Positions 1 to 8,500 of a stretch of 10,330 nucleotides of DNA are shown one piece after another (position 1 is the first letter of the stretch; each line of letters begins with the position of its first letter). The position numbers were made by a program, and so were the translations under genes. A model generated the notes under the pieces. The model was not told where the DNA came from, did not search any database, and was given only the letters and a program-made list of their open reading frames with translations. The stretch is from Chitinophagaceae bacterium. Its GTDB lineage: Bacteria > Bacteroidota > Bacteroidia > Chitinophagales > Chitinophagaceae. The stretch covers positions 1-10,330 of the forward strand of contig CANLED010000052.1 in the NCBI GenBank assembly GCA_947489175.1, written 5' to 3'.

Positions 1-90
1 AAGAATGAAGAATGAAGAATGAAAAATGAAGAATCACATTCAAATAGGGATTACTATTTTTCATTTTTCATGCATAATTATTCATTTTAT
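1..90. repeat. Heptamer tandem repeat with inverted copy, upstream of glyS
   Basis: Positions 1-34 are a period-7 tandem array: AAGAATG three times (1-21), AAAAATG (22-28), then a partial AAGAAT (29-34). After a spacer, the complementary strand pattern returns at about 57-88. An exact 11-bp inverted match joins 20-30 (TGAAAAATGAA) with 60-70 (TTCATTTTTCA), and a looser TTCATTTT lies at 81-88. The array reaches the window edge, so it may continue to the left. The same units occur downstream of glyS. The block lies in the presumed glyS leader and promoter region. I see no convincing TAnnTTTG promoter in it, so any regulatory role is unproven. Simple AT-rich heptamers of this sort are, from general experience, common between genes in Bacteroidota. 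Confidence 0.75.
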
Positions 91-104
91 TTAACTTCGC
101 CCTT

Positions 105-1547
105 ATGATAGCAAATGATCAACACAAGTTTCAGGCAATAATTTCCCACGCGAAAGAATATGGATTTGTTTTTCAATCCAGCGAAATATACGATGGTCTT
201 AGTGCCGTATATGATTATGGCCCATGGGGAAGTGAGTTAAAAAAGAACCTTCGTGAAGCATGGTGGAATGAGATGACACGCATGCACGATAACATCGTTG
301 GAATTGATGCTGCGATTTTCATGCATCCAACCACTTGGAAGGCATCTGGACATGTAGATAATTTCAGCGATCCGATGATTGATAACAAGGACTCTAAAAA
401 AAGATACCGTGTTGATCATTTGATTGAAGGCGTTGCCGATCAATTGGTTCAGGATGGCAAAACAGAAGAAGCTGAACAGCTTATCGCATCGATGGAAGCT
501 TTATTGGCTGCGAATGATTTTGCGGGACTAAACGAGCTTGTCGAATCTCGAAAAATGAAGTGTGGTGTTAGTGGAACCTGTAACTGGACAGATGTTCGTC
601 AGTTTAATTTGATGTTCTCTACACAAATTGGTTCAGTAGCTGAAGAGTCAACTGAGATTTACCTGAGGCCTGAAACAGCACAGGGTATTTTTGTCAATTT
701 TTTGAATGTACAGAAAACTGCCCGGTTGAAAATACCATTTGGTATTGCACAAATCGGGAAGGCATTTAGGAATGAAATTGTAGCACGTCAGTTCATTTTC
801 AGGATGCGTGAATTTGAGCAAATGGAAATGCAGTTTTTTATTCGCCCTGGCACTCAAAAAGAGTGGTATGAATATTGGAAGGCGGAACGCATGAAATGGC
901 ATACCGAAATGGGAATTCCAGCTGAGGATTATCGTTTTCATGACCATATCAAGTTGGCCCATTATGCTGATGCTGCTGTTGACATTGAATATAATTTTCC
1001 TATAGGTTGGAAGGAAGTAGAGGGTATTCATAGCCGCACAGATTTTGATTTGAAGAGTCACCAGGAATTCAGTGGAAAGAAACTACAGTATTTCGACAAT
1101 GAAATCAATCAGAACTATGTTCCTTATGTGATTGAAACTTCTATCGGATTGGACAGGATGTTCTTGCTTACATTATGCCATGCATATCAAGAAGAAAAAT
1201 GGTTAAAAGAAGATGGAAGCGAAGACAGCAGAATTGTTTTAAAGATACCTGCTAAAATTGCACCAATTAAACTTGCAATTCTTCCTCTTTTGAAAAAGGA
1301 AGGTCTGCCGGAAATTGCAAGAGAAATCATGAAAGAATGCAGGAATGAATTCTATTGTTTCTATGAAGAAAAAGATACTATTGGCAAGCGATACAGAAGA
1401 ATGGATGCGCTAGGAACTCCATTCTGTATCACAATTGATCATCAAACCAAAGAAGATAAAATGGTGACCATTCGTTATAGGGATACCATGAAACAAGAGC
1501 GTATTCCAATTGAGGGATTGGTAGCTTTTGTGAAGAGCAAGATGTAA
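105..1547 (+). CDS. glyS: Glycyl-tRNA synthetase, single-chain dimeric type
   Basis: This cytoplasmic enzyme joins glycine to tRNA-Gly using ATP. It is the class II homodimeric GlyQS type shared by eukaryotes, archaea and many bacteria, not the alpha2-beta2 type of E. coli. The N-terminus (HAKEYGFVFQSSEIYDGL, 15-32) and the AIFMHPTTWKASGHVDNFSDP segment near 70-90 are family hallmarks. Motif 2 is FRNEI at 221-225 followed by RMREFEQMEMQFF, and motif 3 is IGLDRM at 347-352. A glycine-pocket stretch RPETAQG lies at 188-194. The HGTP-type anticodon-binding domain runs from about 380 to 480. At 480 residues it is slightly short for the family, but the ends are intact. ATG 105 is the only sensible start, because homology begins within about 15 residues. 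No Shine-Dalgarno or T-box leader is visible. The gene stands alone, with repeat blocks on both flanks. Confidence 0.98.
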   Translation: MIANDQHKFQAIISHAKEYGFVFQSSEIYDGLSAVYDYGPWGSELKKNLREAWWNEMTRMHDNIVGIDAAIFMHPTTWKASGHVDNFSDPMIDNKDSKKRYRVDHLIEGVADQLVQDGKTEEAEQLIASMEALLAANDFAGLNELVESRKMKCGVSGTCNWTDVRQFNLMFSTQIGSVAEESTEIYLRPETAQGIFVNFLNVQKTARLKIPFGIAQIGKAFRNEIVARQFIFRMREFEQMEMQFFIRPGTQKEWYEYWKAERMKWHTEMGIPAEDYRFHDHIKLAHYADAAVDIEYNFPIGWKEVEGIHSRTDFDLKSHQEFSGKKLQYFDNEINQNYVPYVIETSIGLDRMFLLTLCHAYQEEKWLKEDGSEDSRIVLKIPAKIAPIKLAILPLLKKEGLPEIAREIMKECRNEFYCFYEEKDTIGKRYRRMDALGTPFCITIDHQTKEDKMVTIRYRDTMKQERIPIEGLVAFVKSKM

Positions 1548-1549
1548 TT

Positions 1550-1640
1550 AATGAAAAGTGAAGAATGAAAAATGAAGAATGAAACAGCCAGTTGTTAGTT
1601 GAATGGTTGAAAAGTTTATTCATTCTTCATTTTTCATTGC
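1550..1640. repeat. Heptamer array forming a perfect 20-bp inverted repeat after glyS
   Basis: Three bases after the glyS stop, the same period-7 units seen upstream of the gene reappear (AAAAGTG, AAGAATG, AAAAATG, AAGAATG at 1554-1581). Bases 1564-1583 are exactly reverse-complementary to 1619-1638, with a 35-nt loop (1584-1618). A transcript could fold into a long AU-rich hairpin here. The block sits between the convergent glyS and ydcF genes, so it could end or stabilise either transcript. Neither side has the G/C-rich stem plus U-tract of a classical intrinsic terminator, so that role is only inferred. Repeated units on both sides of glyS also fit a dispersed repeat element. Confidence 0.8.
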
Positions 1641-1659
1641 CTTACAAGCAAGTTATTAT

Positions 1660-1685
1660 GTCATCCCGAGCGCAGCGAGGGATCT
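1660..1685. repeat. REP-like palindromic element abutting the ydcF stop codon
   Basis: This compact GC-rich element stands out in AT-rich surroundings. Its core (1663-1683) folds as a 5-bp outer stem, ATCCC (1663-1667) with GGGAT (1679-1683). A tandem G.A/A.G mismatch follows (1668-1669 against 1677-1678), then two G-C pairs and a GCA loop (1672-1674). GTC and CT flank it. The unit containing CCCGAGCGCAGCGAGGG is one I recognise as a dispersed intergenic repeat in many bacterial genomes, including Bacteroidota; this is recall, not a search. Its last base is the first base of the ydcF stop triplet (1685-1687, read on the minus strand), so it lies immediately 3' of ydcF. It may act as a transcript-end hairpin or be a mobile REP copy. 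Confidence 0.75.
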
Positions 1686-2446
1686 CAACTCTTCATTTTT
1701 ATAACTGCCAATCCAATCAGCTCCTTAAAAAGTCCTGCCCATGCATTCATGGCTGATACAGATGGCAACAAGGATTCAGCACTGAATTTTACAGATGAAG
1801 GTAATATTGAAAATGCACATGGATAGGGCCTTACGTTAACCCCAGCAATTTTAAAAGTAGCTTCTGCGCGGGGTATGTGAAAAGCAGATGTTATCAAGAC
1901 TGTTTTTGTTTTGTTTGCTCCAAGGCTGTCTAAAATTTTCTTGGTATTCTCAGCGTTTTCCTGCGTATTTTTCGAATTTCCTTCGATGATGATATCTTGT
2001 TTAGCGATTCCCAAATCTTCTAGGTTCTTTGCTATAAATGCTGCCTCAATAAAATTATCCTCCAAAAACATCCCGTTTCTTCCTCCAGATGCTATTATTT
2101 TTTTTATATGTCCTTTCTTATACAACAGCGCTGTTTGAATAAATCGATCTGATGACATGTTGAAATGACCTGCTTTATTTACCTTGTCATAACTTGTGAT
2201 TCCTCCCAATACAACGCCAACGTCATAATGCTCATTCTCTCTCATTGGCATAGGAGGTGCATGAAAGGGGTATTGAAGTTGAATGATTATCCATGGGTTT
2301 GAAAAAAAGACAATCATTATAAACGCTATGGAAATCAGTTTTTTTCTGTTCTTTTCTTTTTTTGAAAAGAGTGTAAAGGACAATAAGATAATTATCCAAA
2401 TAAATGGGTTTAGAAAAAAAGTCAGTACTTTAAAGAGATAAAACAT
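1685..2446 (-). CDS. YdcF/ElyC-family DUF218 membrane protein
   Basis: A 253-residue protein of the DUF218 superfamily (YdcF, SanA, ElyC). Two hydrophobic helices (about 5-27 and 36-57) precede a soluble Rossmann-like domain, as in E. coli ElyC. Family motifs are VGVVLGGI (76-83), DRFIQTALLYKKG (100-112), IIASGG (117-122), the acidic/polar E-x-NSKNTQENA segment (155-165) and LITSAFHIPRAEATF (184-198). ElyC affects envelope polysaccharide or peptidoglycan lipid-carrier metabolism, but the biochemical role of most members is unknown, so no specific function is assigned here. The start at 2446 keeps the expected N-terminal helix. It has no evident Shine-Dalgarno and lies only five bases past the U-tract of the upstream gene's terminator. 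The 3' end abuts a REP-like element, and its last codons resemble the nearby heptamer repeat. Confidence 0.9.
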   Translation of the reverse strand: MFYLFKVLTFFLNPFIWIIILLSFTLFSKKEKNRKKLISIAFIMIVFFSNPWIIIQLQYPFHAPPMPMRENEHYDVGVVLGGITSYDKVNKAGHFNMSSDRFIQTALLYKKGHIKKIIASGGRNGMFLEDNFIEAAFIAKNLEDLGIAKQDIIIEGNSKNTQENAENTKKILDSLGANKTKTVLITSAFHIPRAEATFKIAGVNVRPYPCAFSILPSSVKFSAESLLPSVSAMNAWAGLFKELIGLAVIKMKS

Positions 2447-2451
2447 GGTAT

Positions 2452-2476
2452 AAAAAAGCCGGTTTTTTAGACCGGC
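2452..2476 (-). terminator. Intrinsic terminator of the T9SS propeller gene
   Basis: Read on the minus strand, the 6-bp stem GCCGGT/ACCGGC (2471-2476 with 2458-2463) closes a 7-nt loop and is followed directly by six T residues (2457-2452). This is a textbook intrinsic terminator, seven bases past the stop codon of the propeller gene. It lies just before the ydcF start codon at 2446, so the two same-strand genes are probably not a simple operon. On the plus strand the hairpin is preceded by the A-run instead, so it should work in one direction only. Confidence 0.88.
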
Positions 2477-2482
2477 ATTGAT

Positions 2483-5440
2483 TTAGTTTTTGATGAATTT
2501 TTTCGTGTATTGGTATTTTCTGTCTGGACTTGTTATTGTCAGTATGTAAGTACCTGAGGAAAGATTTGCTACTGGTATTTTTCCATTTTGATAGCCTGCC
2601 TCATTTCTGTAAACAACCGCACCGCTCATGGATGTAAGTTGAATGCTCATTTTTTTCATTCCATACATATTGCCAACTTGGTAAGTCAACTCATTTTGTA
2701 GAAGTGTAGGATATGAAGTTTTGATGAAGTTTGTGTTGTTCCTGATTGGGCTAGTAACCGCTGTAACCAATGTAATAGGGTTTCCGATATATGCGCTAAA
2801 CATTCCATTGCCATGCGTTCCTACAACGAGTGTATTGTCTACCCATCTGTATGCAAGTGAATTCACAATGGCGGTATTCATCATCTCTGATGGTTGTCCG
2901 GCTAGCCCAACTTCTCTCGACCAAACGGTGCTGCTGCCACTTATGCTGGCTGTGCTAAATAATCCTGTTGAAGTTCCCACATAATATTCAACTCCATTGG
3001 TTTTTACAACAATTTCACAAGCTCTTACTGAAGGCACTGTTAGGTTTCCTTCAATGACCTGCCAAGTTGGAGAAATGGCAGTTGCATTGCCAGTCCAAAA
3101 AATACTGTTTACGTTATAGTTTGATACAACTGCTATTACAGTATCTTGATTTCTAGGGTTTACTGCAATGTCTGTTACTACTCCTCCTGTTAATCCAGAT
3201 GGAGTTATATCTGTGGGCGCAAATCCAGCGGGGGCTGCCTGAGGATCTTTCATTCTATATATTTTTCCTCCTGAAGTACCCATAAATAGATTACTGTTAG
3301 ATGTGTATGGTCCTTTGGTTGTTGCCATTGAAAAAATACTGCCAACAACTGCTGGTGCTACCCCATCTAATAATGTCCATGTACTTGGTGTTACACTAAT
3401 TGCATCACTGGTTCTATACAAACTATCGTCGGTTGCGTAATAGAGATAATCAGTATTGTCTGAATCTAAATGGAAATACGTTACAAATTCCCCTTTACCG
3501 GCACTCGTTGGTTTAATAGGGGTATATAAATTATTGGCGAAATCAAATAATTTCATCCGATAAAACTGTCCTTCCTGTGCTGCACAAAAAAGATATTGTT
3601 GATTAGATACATTTTTCTTTGTCATTCCCACAGCACATCCATCTCCCCCTAAAACTATATAATGGTCGTTGCTGTCTGGCAATAAACCACCAAGAATGCC
3701 ACTTCTATCCCTTATTGTGGTTGAGTTGTCTTGGGAGCCGCCATAAAATACCCTGCTACCTGGAGTTGGGTCGATTCCAACATGATAATATTGAAGAGAT
3801 TGGTATTGTCCATTTCCATTAACCCATTCTGGAGAAGTAGCAGTCAAGTCTTTTATGAATCCAACACCTCCATCAGAACTTATAGCAACCCTGTTTGGAT
3901 TTGAAGGGTCAAACGAAAAACTATGGTTGTCCGCATGGCTAACCCCATCAGGATCGGTATATGTTGAGGATGTTACACCCCCTGCGAAAACCACGTTTTC
4001 TTTTGTTGCAAAGCCATCGGTAGATCTAAACAAGTTTACCCCACCTACTAAAACTAAATTTTCATTGGTAGGATGGACTGCTACTAGCATGTTATAACCT
4101 CCTTGAAGTTCAAGGTATTTATCGGCAGAGCCATTTCTTTTTGCAATAAGACTGCTTGTTAATTTGGTCCAACTAAATGGCGTTGTAGCCATGTTACATT
4201 TGTATAAATCTGCTTCAGGTTTTGATGATGCAGCATCTTCTTCATTTTCTACCAAGGCATACAAAATATTTTGGTTCGAGGGAGAAAGGGTAAAAACAAT
4301 TCTGCCCCATCCTTTTGTTTTATCTATAACCGATGTTGAGTTGTCATAGGCTCTCCAACCTCCTACAGAATCTGCAGCATTTTCTACACCACCAGCTATT
4401 CTAGAATAACTTCCTAAATCACCTGTTGTAGAAGTAAAAATCCCTGCCAATGCACGGTCTGCATTTTTTCCACTCATGGCAACAAAAATCTTTGACCCTG
4501 TATTGTTGATTAACAAATCTGCCACACCACCAATACCAGTTGCTGTTATGGTACTTTCAAATACACTGTTCCAAGTTGTTCCTCCATCTGTAGAACGAAC
4601 AACCCTTCTGTGTACTGCTGCATAAATATGTCCCGTTACTGGGTGTACCGCAATCTTGTGTACAAAACACCATTGGGATGCGAATGTTGTTGGGTCGGTA
4701 ACATTTGTTGATGCCAATTTCGTCCAACTTGCACCATTGTCCGTAGATTTAAACATTCCATTTCCATAAATAAAGGCGGATGGATATGAAGATGACGCAC
4801 CGATAGGTTCTCCTGTGCCTGCATACCAGGTGTTTGGATTTTTTGGGTCTTGGGCAAAAGAGGAAACACTCCTGATCTCTGCTGCTGGATGAACAAAAAT
4901 CCAATTTGCTCCCCCGTCTGTTGTTCTAAAAATTCCTCCATTTATACCACCAGCTAGTATGGTTCTATTTGTAGTGTTGTTGTATCTTATGTCAAACGCC
5001 ACAGCCCTTGTTCTGCCGCCATTTTGTGTTGGACCAGCGGAACGATATACGTTGCCTATTTGGGAGTTAAAATAATCGTTGGGGTTAAACAAGAACGATA
5101 AGTCATTGTTGTTTCCGAATGTTGATCGCTGAATGTCTACGGTATTAAACAACCCGTTTTTCCTTACTGGCATGGTTTTAACCCAAGCCATTTCTTTAGA
5201 CCTAATATTCTCCGGAACCTTACCTGTTTTGGGGTCTTGACTTAACAACCATTCGTGCCGAGCCCTACCATTTGAATATTTAGCCTCTATTTCTTCATCT
5301 TCTTCCTTATCCTCAACATTTAGAATGGTTAGGTCTTTGGAAAGTTTATTTGTTGTGTTAGCTGGTTTTAACAAGGATATGCCCAGTGCTCCTGCTAAAA
5401 TTATTACGCCAATAAAAAAGCCACTTCTTTTTGAAATCAT
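2483..5440 (-). CDS. Secreted Asp-box/sortilin-like beta-propeller protein, T9SS cargo
   Basis: A 985-residue exported protein. Residues 4-25 are a basic-then-hydrophobic signal segment, followed by a short acidic stretch (EDKEEDEE, 43-50). Next comes a motif seen near the N-terminus of similar Bacteroidota proteins (LLSQDPKTGKVPENIRSKE, 65-83). The body is a sortilin/BNR-type propeller. Asp boxes (S/T-x-D-x-G-x-x-W) occur at TTDGGANW (173-180), STDNGASW (232-239) and STDGGTTW (283-290), with degenerate STDGFATK (473-480). Recurrent blade phrases such as DPKNPNTWYAGTGE (198-211) and DPSNPNRVAISSDGG (511-525) support this. The last 75 or so residues (TSYPTLLQNELTY, then IQLTSMSGAVVY, then SSGTYILTI and KKFIKN) match the type A T9SS sorting domain, so it should cross the outer membrane by type IX secretion. 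There are no clear glycosidase catalytic residues. Ligand and function are unknown; adhesion or glycan/protein binding is a guess. Confidence 0.9.
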   Translation of the reverse strand: MISKRSGFFIGVIILAGALGISLLKPANTTNKLSKDLTILNVEDKEEDEEIEAKYSNGRARHEWLLSQDPKTGKVPENIRSKEMAWVKTMPVRKNGLFNTVDIQRSTFGNNNDLSFLFNPNDYFNSQIGNVYRSAGPTQNGGRTRAVAFDIRYNNTTNRTILAGGINGGIFRTTDGGANWIFVHPAAEIRSVSSFAQDPKNPNTWYAGTGEPIGASSSYPSAFIYGNGMFKSTDNGASWTKLASTNVTDPTTFASQWCFVHKIAVHPVTGHIYAAVHRRVVRSTDGGTTWNSVFESTITATGIGGVADLLINNTGSKIFVAMSGKNADRALAGIFTSTTGDLGSYSRIAGGVENAADSVGGWRAYDNSTSVIDKTKGWGRIVFTLSPSNQNILYALVENEEDAASSKPEADLYKCNMATTPFSWTKLTSSLIAKRNGSADKYLELQGGYNMLVAVHPTNENLVLVGGVNLFRSTDGFATKENVVFAGGVTSSTYTDPDGVSHADNHSFSFDPSNPNRVAISSDGGVGFIKDLTATSPEWVNGNGQYQSLQYYHVGIDPTPGSRVFYGGSQDNSTTIRDRSGILGGLLPDSNDHYIVLGGDGCAVGMTKKNVSNQQYLFCAAQEGQFYRMKLFDFANNLYTPIKPTSAGKGEFVTYFHLDSDNTDYLYYATDDSLYRTSDAISVTPSTWTLLDGVAPAVVGSIFSMATTKGPYTSNSNLFMGTSGGKIYRMKDPQAAPAGFAPTDITPSGLTGGVVTDIAVNPRNQDTVIAVVSNYNVNSIFWTGNATAISPTWQVIEGNLTVPSVRACEIVVKTNGVEYYVGTSTGLFSTASISGSSTVWSREVGLAGQPSEMMNTAIVNSLAYRWVDNTLVVGTHGNGMFSAYIGNPITLVTAVTSPIRNNTNFIKTSYPTLLQNELTYQVGNMYGMKKMSIQLTSMSGAVVYRNEAGYQNGKIPVANLSSGTYILTITSPDRKYQYTKKFIKN

Positions 5441-5563
5441 GTCTGAAACGTGTTATAAGGCAATTTAATTAATTTTTTAAGTATGCCAATGTTTTGTTCG
5501 TTAAATAGTAGAAAACAATTTAATAAATGGTTTAATCCTATATTCGCATTTCTTTTTGAGCGA

Positions 5564-8500
5564 ATGAATCTGGAGTTTTTGTTAGAACGTTTTAGCCTAT
5601 CAGCCCGTACGCAGGAAATTGCGAACCAGATTCTATTGTCTAATCCTCAACGCATTTCTTGTGATCATATTGCTGGGTCTTATACTTCTTTTTTATTTTC
5701 AGCATTATACAAAAATGATGCGTTGGCCGGTCATAACCATCTTTTCATCCTTGAAGATGCTGAAGAGGCTGCTTATTTTCACAATGATATTGAGAATTTA
5801 TTGGATCCAATAGATCTTTTCTATTTCCCTACATCGTTCAAATCCAACAAAAATTTCAAGGTTCAAAGCAGCAGCCATGTGATGTTGCGCACTGAAATGC
5901 TTACTAGATTTGCTACTGGAGGAAATAGAAAAATTGTTATAACCTATCCAGAAGCTTTGATTGAAAAGGTGGTTCAAGCAAAAACCTTGGCGGGGCATAT
6001 CATCCTCATTAAAGTGAATGATAGGTTAGATACTGATGCCTTGATGGAAAGGTTGGTGGGATTGGGATTTGAACGAACAGATTTTGTATATGAACCTGGT
6101 CAGTTTGCCATGCGTGGTGGTATTTTTGATATCTATTCTTTTGGGAATGAAAAGCCATATAGGGTAGAATTATTTGGACAAGATGTTGATTCAATCAGGA
6201 TTTTTGATCCGGAAACACAGCTCAGTGAGAGAAAACTCCTCCAGGTAAGCATTATACCCAATGCAGATGGTGTTTTTGAAGAGACAGAAAAGATTTCATT
6301 CTTTGATTTTATTCCCAACAATACCATTATTTATTCTTCAAATTGGCAGTTGTTTTTAGATCGATATCAGGATCATGAGGATAACCTGCATTTATTTTTG
6401 GAAAGAAAAGAAGATGTTACTGCTGCACGCGAAACCAACGATAAAATAGCGGAACTAAACATCAATGATTTTACCCCTTTTGTGGTAATAGAAGAAAAGC
6501 TGAACAATTTCACCATCGTCGAATTGTCGCACGCATCTTCTTTACCCAAGCCAAACCATGTTTTACGATTCGAAGTTAAGCCCCAACCTTCATTTAACCG
6601 ACAGTTCGACTTGCTCATAAAAGACCTTAAAGCGCACGAAGCCGCACGTCATCAGATTTATATTTTTGCAGAAAATCCCAAACAATTAGAACGTCTTTAT
6701 TCAATATTTTCCGATTTAAAAGCGGAAATTAATTTTGTGCCTATAGCCAAATCCTTGCATCATGGATTTGTTGACAAGGAGAATGGAATTGTGGTTTATA
6801 CCGATCACCAAATTTTTCAACGGTATCACAAATACAAAATAAAACAGGCTTATAATAAAAGCAAGGCCATCACCATACGTGCATTAAAGGAACTTCAACC
6901 GGGAGATTATGTAGTGCATGTAGATCATGGAGTGGGTGTTTTTAGTGGGTTACAGAAGGTTGAAAATGGCGGAAGAACCCAAGAGGCAGTGAGGATTATT
7001 TATCGTGACAGCGATATCCTTTATGTGAACATAAATTCAATCCACAAAATTTCAAAATATACAGGGAAAGAAGGCCATGTTCCCAAGGTGAATAAATTAG
7101 GAAGTGATGCTTGGGTTAAATTGAAGGACAAGACGAAGTCAAAAGTAAAAGAAATTGCATTCGACCTCATCAAGCTTTACGCAGAAAGAAAGTCATTAGA
7201 AGGATTTGCCCATAGCATCGATAATTACATGCAGATTGAATTGGAAGCTTCGTTCATTTATGAAGATACCCCCGATCAGGGCAAGGCCATTGCTGATGTT
7301 AAAAGAGACATGGAAAGTCCGCACCCCATGGATCGGCTAGTTTGTGGAGATGTTGGTTTCGGCAAGACAGAAGTTGCTGTGAGAGCGGCTTTCAAAACAT
7401 GTCTTGACGGTAGGCAAGCTGCTATCCTGGTGCCAACCACCATATTGGCATATCAGCATTTTAAAACATTCAGTGAACGGTTAAAAGATTTTCCTGTTAC
7501 CATAGAATTTATCAACAGATTTAAATCAGCTAAGGAAAAGAAAGAAATCCTAAAGAAGCTAGAAGAGGGAAAGATTGATATCATCATAGGTACGCACGGA
7601 TTGATAGCAAAGGATGTGAAGTTCAAAGAGTTAGGACTGCTTGTTATTGATGAAGAGCAGAAATTTGGTGTGGCACACAAAGAGAAAATAAAGACATTCA
7701 AAACAAATGTAGATTGTTTAACGCTAACAGCTACTCCTATACCAAGGACCTTGCAATTTAGTTTGATGGGGGCTAGGGACCTTAGCATCATAAACACACC
7801 TCCTCCTAATAGGCAACCCATCCAAACAGAAGTCTTGGTTTTTAATCAGGATATAATTCGGGATGCTTTGTATTTTGAAATTGAAAGAGGCGGACAAATA
7901 TTTTTTATACACAATAGGGTAAATGGTTTGTCTGAGATGGCCAACTTGCTCAAGCAACTTTGTCCAGACTTAAGCATCGGTTTTGCGCATGGACAACTTG
8001 AAGGCCACGAACTTGAGGAAAGAATTTTTGATTTTATTTCAAGGAAATATGATGTTTTGGTTTGTACCAATATTGTTGAAAGCGGGGTTGATATCCCTAA
8101 TGTGAACACTATTATCATCAACAATGCGCATCAGTTTGGATTGAGCGATTTGCATCAGCTAAGGGGTAGGGTAGGCCGCAGTAACAAAAAAGCTTTCTGT
8201 TATTTACTAGCACCTCCTATCAGTACATTGCCGAGCGACTCCCGTAAGCGATTGCAAACATTGGAGCAGCATGCTGATTTGGGAAGTGGTTTTCAGATAG
8301 CCATGCGCGACCTAGATATTCGTGGAGCGGGCAATATGTTGGGCGGAGAACAAAGTGGCTTTATGATTGAAATTGGTTTCGAGATGTACCAAAAAATTCT
8401 TGATGAAGCCATCCGAGAATTGAAACGGACTTCTTTCCGTGAAGTTTTTAAAGATGAGATAAGTCAACAAGATGATTTTGTTCAGGATTGTACCATTGAT

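Noticed and set aside
1..90. Short tandem repeat considered as a CRISPR array fragment
   Set aside because: The units are only 7 bp and have no unique spacers between them, so this is a simple tandem repeat.
648..1061. A 137-residue minus-strand frame opposite glyS
   Set aside because: It is entirely antisense to conserved synthetase motifs, with no domain, no start signal and no supporting context.
4636..4941. A 101-residue minus-strand frame inside the propeller gene
   Set aside because: It is an out-of-frame shadow of the Asp-box region. Its repetitive look comes from the repeated codons of the real gene.
5539..5546. TATATTCG as a possible -7 box for mfd
   Set aside because: It is one mismatch from TAnnTTTG, but no TTTG-like -33 box lies at the proper distance; the nearest is about 42 bp upstream (5493-5496).
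7453..7821. A 122-residue minus-strand frame opposite mfd
   Set aside because: It is antisense to the helicase core. The hydrophobic and serine-rich composition reflects the reverse complement of conserved helicase codons.
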